NCBI RefSeq assembly: GCF_014698045.1
Contig: NZ_JACJSE010000029.1
Span: forward strand, 1 to 64,000
From: Aulosira sp. FACHB-615
Lineage (GTDB): Bacteria; Cyanobacteriota; Cyanobacteriia; Cyanobacteriales; Nostocaceae
Length of the DNA: 64,000 nt
Reading direction: 5' to 3'
A program made the position numbers and the translations under genes. The notes under the pieces are model-generated. The model was given only the letters and a program-made list of their open reading frames with translations, did not search any database and was not told the DNA's origin. Shown one piece after another: positions 16,260 through 25,900 of this stretch; position 1 is the first letter of the stretch; every line of letters begins with the position of its first letter.

Positions 16260-19200
16260 ATGGCGACATTTAAAGCCCCCATCATTCCCGGATATAACAT
16301 TAGCTCACAACTATATGCTGGCTCCAGAACGATTGTATATCGAGCTATCCGCGAATCAGATCAACTCCCAGTTGTCATCAAGCTATTAACCTCAGAATAT
16401 CCTACTTTTCAAGAATTACTCAAACTCCGCAATCAATACACTATTAGCAAAAATCTCAATATTTCTGGGATTATTCAGCCATTATCTTTAGAAACATATA
16501 ATAACGGTTATATTTTCGTGATGGCGGATACCGGGGGAATATCATTACGAGAATATATTCAAAGCAACACTTTATCCCTAGCAGAATTTTTGAGGATTGC
16601 TATTCAATTAAGTACTAGTCTTCATGAATTACATCAAAATCGCGTGATTCATAAAGATATTAAACCAGCAAATATTTTAATTCATCCCCAAACAAAACAA
16701 GTTCAATTAATTGATTTTAGTATTGCTTCATTACTGCCAAAAGAAACTCAAGAAATTAAAAGTCTTAATATTTTAGAAGGAACTTTAGCTTATATTTCTC
16801 CAGAACAAACAGGGAGAATGAACCGAGGTATAGACTACCGCAGTGATTATTACTCTCTGGGAGTGACATTTTATGAATTATTAACCGGAGAATTGCCATT
16901 TAATAGTGATGATCCGATGGAGTTGGTGCATTGTCATTTGGTGAAAATGCCAACTGTAATAGGGAACAGGGAAGAAATTCCGCCAGTACTGGCAGAGATT
17001 GTGTTGAAACTGATGGCGAAAAATGCCGAGGATAGATATCAAAGTGCTTTGGGATTAAAGCATGATTTAGAACTTTGTTTAACCCAACTTAAAGATACAG
17101 GCGCAATTAGAGATTTTGAAATTGCTCAACGGGATGTGTGCGATCGCTTCCTCATCCCGGAAAAATTATATGGTAGAGAAGCGGAAGTCAGCACCTTATT
17201 ACAAGCATTTGAACGTGTTGCCAGTGGCACATCAGAGATGATGCTAGTGGCGGGATTTTCCGGGATTGGCAAAACTGCTGTAGTGAATGAAGTCCACAAA
17301 CCCATAACTCGTCAACAAGGTTACTTTATCAAAGGTAAATTTGACCAATTTAACCGGAATATTCCTTTCAGTGCTTTTGTCCAAGCTTTGCGTGATTTGA
17401 TGGGGCAATTGTTATCAGAGTCGGATGCAAAATTGGCACAGTGGCGGAGTCAGATTTTAGAAGTTGTGGGGGAAAATGGGCAAGTTTTAATTGAGGTCAT
17501 TCCCGAATTAGAGCGTGTAATTGGTAAACAATATCCTGCACCAGAATTATCGGGAACGGAGGCACAAAACCGATTTCAGTTACTGTTTCAAAAGTTTATT
17601 GCTATCTTCACCACAGCAGAGCATCCTTTAGTAATGTTTTTGGATGATTTACAGTGGGCAGATTTAGCTTCTTTGCAGTTAATTAAACTGTTGATGGAGG
17701 ATGAAAATTGTCTGCTGTTGTTGGGTGCTTATCGAGATAATGAAGTTTCTGCTGCACACCCATTAATGTTGACGGTGGAGGAAATAAAGAAATCTGGTAA
17801 GACAGTTAATACTATTACCCTTACTCCTCTAGCTGCTCAAAATGTAAATCAGTTAATAGCTGATACTTTACGTTGTCCAACAGAGCGATCTCTCCCCCTC
17901 ACCGAATTAATTGAGCGCAAAACCAGAGGAAACCCCTTTTTTATCACTCAGTTTCTCAAGAAACTATATGAAGATGGGGAAATTACCTTCAATCATCAGC
18001 AGGGTTATTGGGAATGTGATATTACCCAAATTCAATTGCTATCCCTAACTGATGATGTTGTGGAGTTTGTCGCTCAACAATTACAGAAATTACCTCAAAC
18101 AACCCAAAATGTTTTGCAGTTAGCTGCTTGTGTTGGTAACTCTTTTGATTTAAAAACCTTAGCAATTGTTTCTCAGCAATCTGTCACCGATGCGGCGACA
18201 GCATTATGGAAAGCTTTACAAGAGGGTTTGATTTTACCCACTAGCCAAACTTATAAATTCTTTCAGATAGAGACTGAAGCACAAACTAATTCTCAGAACA
18301 ATATTGATCATGATTCTGTAAATTTGACTTACCGCTTTCTGCACGATCGCATTCAACAAGCGGCTTACTCTTTAATTCCAGAAGACCAAAAACAAGTTAC
18401 TCATCTGGCGATCGGTCAACTACTCTATGCTAATACACCAGAAACTCAACTAGATAGACATATATTTGAAATTGTCAATCACCTGAATCAAGGGATTGAT
18501 TTAATTACTCAGCCTGATGAACAACTAAAGTTAGCCGAACTGAATTTAATCGCGGGATGCAAAGCTAAAAGTGCGATCGCCTATAATGCAGCCATCAATT
18601 ACTTTACCCAAGGAATTGACTTACTCCCGGCTGATCCTTGGACAACAAACTACGAATTAACTCTAAATCTGCATCACGAGCGTTTAGAAGCAGCTTGTCT
18701 AAACACAGACTTTGACAAGTTAGCAGCCTGGGGTGACATTATATTGCGATCTGCAACTTCATTGCTCGACACCATCAAAGTCTATGAAACCCGAATGATG
18801 GCTTTCCGTTCTCAAGGTAAATTTGCCGAAGTGGTAGAAACTGGGTTGCAGGTGTTGAAATTACTGGGTGTGGAATTTCCCGAACAACCGACTCAGGCAG
18901 ATATTGGTACAGCAGCGCAATATACACAGCAACTATGGATAGGTAGTAAACCCTCAAGTTTGGCAGATTTGCCTACAATGAACGATCCCTATCAACTGGC
19001 AGCAATGCAAATCATGACTAAACTAGTGGCATCTGTTTTAATTGCTGCGCCTGAACTTTTACCATTACTCATCTTTAAGCAAGTTGAGATGTCTATTCAG
19101 TTTGGAAATTCCTCTATTGCCGTTTTTTCTTATGCAGACTACGGATTAATGCTCTGTGGTTTTATGGGAGATATTGATGCTGGGTATGAATTTGGACAAT

Positions 19201-22200
19201 TATCATTAAAGTTACTAGAAAAATTCCAGATTAATGCCTTTAAAAGCCGAGCTTACTTTGTTGTCAACTGCTTTATTCGTCATTGGAAAGAACCCTTGAG
19301 TCAGTCTATCCAATTTCTGCTAGAGGGCTACCAGAGTGGGCTGGAAACCGGAGATTGGGAATGTGTAGCATTAAATATACTAACATACTTTCAGTACAGC
19401 TACTGGAGTGGTCGAGAATTAAGTGCTTTGGCTCAGGAAATGGAAGCTTATCGACAAATTATCAGCCAGGTTAAGCAAGAATCAATTTTAAAATATTATG
19501 AGTGTTACCAACAAACAATTTTAAATTTATTGGTAATATCTGAAATCCCCTATTTTTTGGCAGGTGAAGTCTTCAATACAACCCAAATTTTGCCTCATTT
19601 ACAGGCTACCAATGATCGAGGGGGATTATTTCATCTTTATTTATCTCAAGCCGTTCTCTGTTATTGGTTTGGCAAATATGAACAAGCTGGGGAACAAGCA
19701 GCTATAGCACAACAATATAGTCATGCTAGTGCTGGCAGTTTTATGATGGTTGTTTTGGTTTTTTATGATGCCTTAATTCATTTGTCCCAATACGAAACGG
19801 CGGATACTAAACAACAATCAAAGATTATTGAGCGAGTCAATAGTCATCAAGAAAAACTCCAAAATTGGGCAAATTTAGCTCCCTCTAATCATCAACATTA
19901 CTGTCAACTTGTAGCCGCAGAAACATTGCGGGTTTTGGGTCAAAATTATGATGCAATGGCACATTATGATTCAGCTATTGCTGGTGCAAAAACCCACGGT
20001 TATTTACAAGATGAAGCACTCAGTAATGAACTGGCTGCTAAATTTTACCTGCATTGGGGCAAAGAGAAAGTGGCCTCCGGTTATATGCAGGAGGCATACT
20101 ACTGTTATGCTCGTTGGGGTAGCCAAGCCAAAACTCAAGATTTAGAAAATCGCTACCCTCATTTACTGCAACCTATTCTCCAGCAGAAAATAGCATCGAT
20201 GAATGTGCTGGAAACATTATCAGCACAAGTTAATCCTCTGGTTTCCGTTCATAGTTCCCAACAACCGACTCGTTCTTCTAGTACCAACATCAATACATCT
20301 CTGGATTTTGAAGCGATTATCAAAGCTTCTCAAGCTATTTCTGGCACAATTCACCTGGATGAACTGCTGCAACAACTGACTCAGATTATTTTGCACAATT
20401 CTGGTGGCGATCGCTGCGCCTTAATTTTATCTAATCATCAAGGCGAATTTTTTGTCAGAGCAATTGCGACACCAGATAACACTGAACTTCTTGACGAACC
20501 TTTAGAGGGAAACCCAAATTTACCGATCAAATTTATTCAATATGTGAAAAATACCCAAGAAATTGTGGTAGTTAATGAACTGCAAACTGATCTACCTGTC
20601 ATTGATGAATATTTACTGCAACGACAACCAAAAAGTCTGTTGTGCTTACCGATTCTCAATCAAGGTAATTTAATTGGCATTTTGTATTTAAAGAATCGCT
20701 CAACCAGTAATGTGTTTACTAGCGATCGCATCTTGATTCTCAACTTTCTTTGTACCCAAGCGGCGATTTCTCTCGAAAATGCCCGACTTTATCAAGATTC
20801 TCAAATTTATGCCCATCAGTTAGAAGAATCGCTGGAAAAGTTACGCCTGAGTGAAAACCGCTTTCAGAAACTTGCAGATAATATTCCCGGATTGATTTAT
20901 CAAATTCGGATTCAACCCAATGGTTTATCTTCAATATCTTATGTGAGCTATGGATGTCAAAGCCTTTACGAAGTAGCGGCTGAAGATTTAATGTCAGGAA
21001 AATATAGTCTGCGCGATTTTGAACATCCCGATGATCAAGCTGAATTGTTTCGCGCCACTATGGAGTCAGCGCAAAATCTCACTACCTTTCGACACGAATG
21101 GCGGATTATTACACCTAATGGCAATGTTAAATGGGTCAAAGCTGTTTCGAGACCAGAAATTAGCGAAGATGGGGAAATGGTGTGGGATGGGATTGTAATT
21201 GATATTAGCGAACAGCAAGCTGCACTTCGTGAACGCGAACGTGCCGAACAAGAGCAGCAACAACTACTAGCAATTGTCAATGCTACACCCGATATTGTCG
21301 GTATTGCCGATGCTAATGGCAATAATATTTACACTAATCCTGCTGGACAGAAAGTGTGGCATTTGAAAGATAGTAAGGCAGAATTTCATATTTCTAGTCT
21401 GGTGCCACCTCGACTAATACAGTATTTGCAAAATGTCATTATCCCTACCGCTATCCGTCAGGGAACTTGGAGTGGTGAGTCAGCCATCTTAGACTTACAT
21501 GGTAAGGAAATTCCAGTTTCTCAGGTTGTGATTGCTCATAAAAATGCTGCCGATGAAGTTGAATATTTATCTACTATTATTCGAGATATTAGTGAACGTA
21601 AACAAGCGGAAGCTGCAATTGGGCAAAAATCGCAGGAACTCGAACAAGCTCTCAACGAACTCAAACAAACTCAGCTACAAATGGTGCAACAAGAAAAAAT
21701 GTCTGCATTAGGTAACTTAGTTGCAGGTGTAGCTCATGAAATGAATAATCCTCTCAGTTTTATTTCGGCTAGTCTGCAACAAGCTCAACCCATATTTACT
21801 GATATCACCACACACCTCCAACTCTATCAACAAGCTCTCCCCAATCCTGATGCAGAAATTCTCGATCATGCCGAAGAAATTGATTTAGAGTATAGCTTAG
21901 AAGACCTACCAAAAATCCTCGATGCAATGGTTATAGCTGCTGAAAGATTGAAAAATATCAGCACCAGTTTGAGAACTTTCTCCCGTGCTGATCAAGATTA
22001 TAAAGTGCTATTTAATATTAATGAAGGCATTGATAGTACAATTTTAATTCTCAAACATCGCCTGAAAGGTAATGAACAACGCCCAGAAATTATTGTGGTG
22101 ACGGATTACGATAATTTACAACCAATAGCATGTTTTCCTGGACAGTTAAATCAGGTATTTATGAATATCATTGCCAATGCGATTGATGCTTTAGATGAGT

Positions 22201-22511
22201 CAAGTATAGGACGCAGTTTTGAGGAAATTAAACTCAATCCTTACAAGATTATTGTCAAAACAGCAATCGAAAATCAGCATGTTAAAATCTCCATTGCTGA
22301 TAATGGTAAAGGCATCAGTGAAGATGTCAAATCGCGCATCTTTGACCATTTATTTACAACCAAAGCAGTAGGTAAAGGCACAGGATTAGGACTAGCGATC
22401 GCCAGACAAATTGTTGAAGAAAAACATGGCGGCAAAATTGAAGTTAATTCTGTTTTAGGAGAGGGAACAGAGTTTGTAATTTCTCTCCCCATTACAGATA
22501 ACAATCATTAA
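16260..22511 (+). CDS. HstK-type Ser/Thr-His multidomain kinase (2083 aa)
   Basis: A giant signalling protein. Residues ~10-265 form a Ser/Thr kinase (VVIK lysine, HKDIKPAN catalytic loop, DFS in place of DFG, GTLAYISPEQ). Residues ~310-600 form an AAA-type ATPase with GFSGIGKT and MFLDDLQWAD. A long helical region follows, then a GAF domain (~1370-1520), two PAS domains (~1540-1790), and a histidine kinase with the H-box AGVAHEMNNP (His ~1824) and an ATPase domain (DNGKGIS, GTGLGLAIA). There is no receiver domain and no membrane segment. Both kinase activities look intact. Cyanobacterial HstK proteins have this architecture; the signal and targets are unknown. The start is ATG 16260. Confidence 0.9.
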   Translation: MATFKAPIIPGYNISSQLYAGSRTIVYRAIRESDQLPVVIKLLTSEYPTFQELLKLRNQYTISKNLNISGIIQPLSLETYNNGYIFVMADTGGISLREYIQSNTLSLAEFLRIAIQLSTSLHELHQNRVIHKDIKPANILIHPQTKQVQLIDFSIASLLPKETQEIKSLNILEGTLAYISPEQTGRMNRGIDYRSDYYSLGVTFYELLTGELPFNSDDPMELVHCHLVKMPTVIGNREEIPPVLAEIVLKLMAKNAEDRYQSALGLKHDLELCLTQLKDTGAIRDFEIAQRDVCDRFLIPEKLYGREAEVSTLLQAFERVASGTSEMMLVAGFSGIGKTAVVNEVHKPITRQQGYFIKGKFDQFNRNIPFSAFVQALRDLMGQLLSESDAKLAQWRSQILEVVGENGQVLIEVIPELERVIGKQYPAPELSGTEAQNRFQLLFQKFIAIFTTAEHPLVMFLDDLQWADLASLQLIKLLMEDENCLLLLGAYRDNEVSAAHPLMLTVEEIKKSGKTVNTITLTPLAAQNVNQLIADTLRCPTERSLPLTELIERKTRGNPFFITQFLKKLYEDGEITFNHQQGYWECDITQIQLLSLTDDVVEFVAQQLQKLPQTTQNVLQLAACVGNSFDLKTLAIVSQQSVTDAATALWKALQEGLILPTSQTYKFFQIETEAQTNSQNNIDHDSVNLTYRFLHDRIQQAAYSLIPEDQKQVTHLAIGQLLYANTPETQLDRHIFEIVNHLNQGIDLITQPDEQLKLAELNLIAGCKAKSAIAYNAAINYFTQGIDLLPADPWTTNYELTLNLHHERLEAACLNTDFDKLAAWGDIILRSATSLLDTIKVYETRMMAFRSQGKFAEVVETGLQVLKLLGVEFPEQPTQADIGTAAQYTQQLWIGSKPSSLADLPTMNDPYQLAAMQIMTKLVASVLIAAPELLPLLIFKQVEMSIQFGNSSIAVFSYADYGLMLCGFMGDIDAGYEFGQLSLKLLEKFQINAFKSRAYFVVNCFIRHWKEPLSQSIQFLLEGYQSGLETGDWECVALNILTYFQYSYWSGRELSALAQEMEAYRQIISQVKQESILKYYECYQQTILNLLVISEIPYFLAGEVFNTTQILPHLQATNDRGGLFHLYLSQAVLCYWFGKYEQAGEQAAIAQQYSHASAGSFMMVVLVFYDALIHLSQYETADTKQQSKIIERVNSHQEKLQNWANLAPSNHQHYCQLVAAETLRVLGQNYDAMAHYDSAIAGAKTHGYLQDEALSNELAAKFYLHWGKEKVASGYMQEAYYCYARWGSQAKTQDLENRYPHLLQPILQQKIASMNVLETLSAQVNPLVSVHSSQQPTRSSSTNINTSLDFEAIIKASQAISGTIHLDELLQQLTQIILHNSGGDRCALILSNHQGEFFVRAIATPDNTELLDEPLEGNPNLPIKFIQYVKNTQEIVVVNELQTDLPVIDEYLLQRQPKSLLCLPILNQGNLIGILYLKNRSTSNVFTSDRILILNFLCTQAAISLENARLYQDSQIYAHQLEESLEKLRLSENRFQKLADNIPGLIYQIRIQPNGLSSISYVSYGCQSLYEVAAEDLMSGKYSLRDFEHPDDQAELFRATMESAQNLTTFRHEWRIITPNGNVKWVKAVSRPEISEDGEMVWDGIVIDISEQQAALRERERAEQEQQQLLAIVNATPDIVGIADANGNNIYTNPAGQKVWHLKDSKAEFHISSLVPPRLIQYLQNVIIPTAIRQGTWSGESAILDLHGKEIPVSQVVIAHKNAADEVEYLSTIIRDISERKQAEAAIGQKSQELEQALNELKQTQLQMVQQEKMSALGNLVAGVAHEMNNPLSFISASLQQAQPIFTDITTHLQLYQQALPNPDAEILDHAEEIDLEYSLEDLPKILDAMVIAAERLKNISTSLRTFSRADQDYKVLFNINEGIDSTILILKHRLKGNEQRPEIIVVTDYDNLQPIACFPGQLNQVFMNIIANAIDALDESSIGRSFEEIKLNPYKIIVKTAIENQHVKISIADNGKGISEDVKSRIFDHLFTTKAVGKGTGLGLAIARQIVEEKHGGKIEVNSVLGEGTEFVISLPITDNNH

Positions 22512-22550
22512 GTGAGGGACAAGGTAGATAAGGCAGAGATATTCTAATAC

Positions 22551-22782
22551 TATAGCAGTCCTAAATCATTTGTAAAATTTCTATATCTTTTTCTTCTTTC
22601 TTACATTTGCGTCCTTCTCTACGAGATGCTACGCGAAGGCGTTCTTGGTGAAGCAGTCCAGTCTTGGGGGTTTCCCCTATGAGGAACTGCTGTTAGCGCA
22701 GCGTTAGCGACGCAGGAGCGTCACCCGGAGGGCGGTTCGTTTCCATATCTATGTTTTTCACGACTCATTTAGGATTGCTATA
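22551..22782. mobile_element. MITE-like element, family B copy 2 with nested repeats
   Basis: Ends TATAGCAGTCCTAAAtCATTTG (22551) and CATTTAGGATTGCTATA (to 22782) match copy 1 at 2499-2623. The interior is ~107 bp longer because palindrome-rich repeats are inserted (CTACGAGATGCTACGCGAAG, CTTGGGGGTTTCCCC, GCGTTAGCGACGC). It fills most of the 440-bp gap between the two kinase genes; the remaining bases show nothing else. Confidence 0.7.
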
Positions 22783-22951
22783 TTTCACAAAATTACGAAG
22801 ATAAATCACTACCTATGCTTCCTCTGTTTGTCCCTTTGGATCATTTTTAAAGTGAAATGGTATTACTATCGACATCGTTAGTAAACTTCGATTTTATGGG
22901 AATACTAAATTCTAGACGCGAATACTAACTTGTGCTGCGAGGCATGTATAT

Positions 22952-25900
22952 ATGGCTACTGTAACCTGTACACCTATTATTCCCGGATACCAAATTTGCG
23001 CTCAACTTTATGTCGGTGCTAAAACCCACGTCTATCAAGCTATCCGCCAATCAGATCATCTGCCAGTAGTCATCAAACTGTTAGCGTCAGAATATCCCAG
23101 TTTTCATGAATTACTAGAATTTCGTAACCAATATACAATTAGCAAAAATCTCCAAATTCCGGGGATTGTACAGCCATTGTCACTCTTAACTCATCACAAT
23201 AGTTATATTCTGGTGATGCCAGATACAGGGAAGATTTCTCTACAAGAATATGTCAACTCTACTCACATCTCCCTAGTAGAATTTTTAAGTATTGCTATTC
23301 AATTAACAAGTATTCTCGATGCGATACATCAAAATCGTGTCATCCATAAAGACATTAAACCAGCAAATATTCTAATTCATCCCCACACAAAACAAGTTCA
23401 ATTAATTGATTTTAGTATTGCTTCATTACTGCCAAAAGAAACTTCAGAAATTAAAAATCCCAATGTTTTAGAAGGAACTCTAGCTTATATTTCCCCAGAA
23501 CAAACAGGGAGAATGAATCGAGGTATAGACTACCGCAGTGATTATTACTCTCTTGGTGTAACATTGTATGAACTATTAACAGGAGAATTACCATTTAATA
23601 GTGATGACCCAATGGAGTTGGTGCATTGTCATTTAGCAAAAATGCCGCAGGTCATAGAAAGCAGTAAACCGATTCCGCAAGTAGTAGCAGAGATTGTGTT
23701 GAAATTGATGGCGAAAAATGCCGAGGATAGATATCAAAGTGCTTTGGGATTAAAGCATGATTTAGAACTTTGTTTGACACAACTTAAAGATACAGGCGCA
23801 ATTAGACATTTTAAAATTGCTCAACGGGATGTGTGCGATCGCTTCCTCATCCCGGAAAAATTATATGGTAGAGAAGCGGAAGTCAGCACCTTATTACAAG
23901 CCTTTGAACGTGTGGCTAGTGGGACATCAGAAATGATGTTGGTGGCGGGATTTTCGGGGATTGGTAAAACTGCTGTAGTGAATGAAGTCCACAAACCAAT
24001 TACTCGTCAACAAGGTTATTTTATCAAAGGTAAATTTGACCAATTTAATCGGAATATTCCCTTCTCTGCTTTCGTCCAAGTTTTCCGTGATTTGATGGGG
24101 CAATTACTAGCCGAATCTGATAGCCAACTCCGCATCTGGAAACAGCAAGTTTTGGCAGCATTGGGAGATAATGCCCAAGTAATTACTAAGGTAATTCCCG
24201 AACTTGAACTCATCATTGGCACACAACCAACAGCACCAGAATTATCAGGGTTAGCTGCTCAAAATCGGTTTAATTTACTATTTGAAAAATTTATTCAAGT
24301 TTTTACCACAAAAGAACATCCTTTAGTGATATTTTTGGATGATTTGCAGTGGGCAGATGCGGCATCACTCAAGTTGATAGAATTGCTGATCAGTGAGTCA
24401 TCAACTGGTTATTTGTTGTTAATTGGTGCTTACCGTGATAATGAAGTGTTTGCAGCACATCCATTGATGCTAACTTTAGATGCGATCGCTAAAGCAAAAG
24501 CAACGGTAAATACTATTACCTTAAAGCCATTATCAACCAGCAGTTTAAATCAGTTAATCGCTGATACATTACATTGTGCGGGTAATTTGGCACAACCTTT
24601 AACCGAATTAGTATATCAAAAAACTCAAGGTAATCCCTTTTTTGCGACGCAATTCCTCAAAGCATTACATCAAGAAAAACTAATTAATTTTGATTTACAA
24701 ACTGGGCATTGGCAGTGCGATATTTCCCAGTTAAAATCCACCGCCTTAACAGACGATGTGGTGGAATTAATGGCGCAGCAATTAAAGAAACTGCCTTTAG
24801 CAACCCAAAATGTTTTAAAACTAGCAGCTTGTGTTGGTAATCAATTTGATTTAAGTACACTGACAATTGTCTCGGAACAATCGGAAGCAGCAACAGCAAG
24901 TGATTTATGGAAAGCGTTGCAAGAAGGTTTAATCTTGCCGATTAGCCAGATTTATAAATTTTTTCAGTTAGAAAATCTCGAACAATCAGAAATAGCTCAA
25001 AATGCCAATCCTAGTTATCGATTTCTACACGATCGCGTCCAACAAGCGGCTTATTCTTTAATTCCCGATGACCAAAAACAAGCAGTTCATTACAATATTG
25101 GACAACTACTCCTGAAGCAAATTTCTCTGTCAGCCAGAGAAGAACAAATTTTTGCTTTGGTGAATCAGTTAAACTACGGCACTTCCCTAATTACAGCCCA
25201 ATCTCAGCGTAATGAACTCGCCCAAATGAATCTCTGTGCTGGACGAAAAGCCAGAGTCGCCACGGCTTATCAAGCTGCTTACGAATACGCCACTGTGGGA
25301 TTAGGACTACTAGCCACAGACACTTGGCAACATCAATATGAAATGACCTTAGCACTCCATGAACTAGCTGCCGAAACTGCCGCATTGAGTGGTGATTTTG
25401 AGCAGATGGAGTATTGGATTAATGCCGTCATCCAGCATACCAAAACGCCCTTAGATCAGGTGCAATCTTATCAAATCAAAATTCAAGCGTTAAACTCCCG
25501 TAATGATTTTATTGCCGCGATCGCCACAGGTAAATCTGTACTGCAAACCTTGGGTGTGAGTTTGCCAGATCAGCCAACTAGTGAAGATGTCCAACAAGCT
25601 AGACAGCAAATTCAAGACTTAATTGGCGATCGCGCGATTGCAGATTTGATTCATTTACCAAAACTCGTAGCACCAGAACAACTAGCAATTATGCAAATTG
25701 CTGCCAGTATCATACCTGCCTGCTATGTTACAGCTTCACCCCTCTACCCCTTAGTGGTGGCGCTTCAGGTTCAACATTCTATTCAATATGGAAACAGTTT
25801 ATTTTCTCCTTGGAGTTATGCCAATTATGCCTTTCAAATTAAGTTAATCTGGGGCGATATCCGAGAAGCGGAACAGTTTGGACAGTTAGCATATCAGTTA

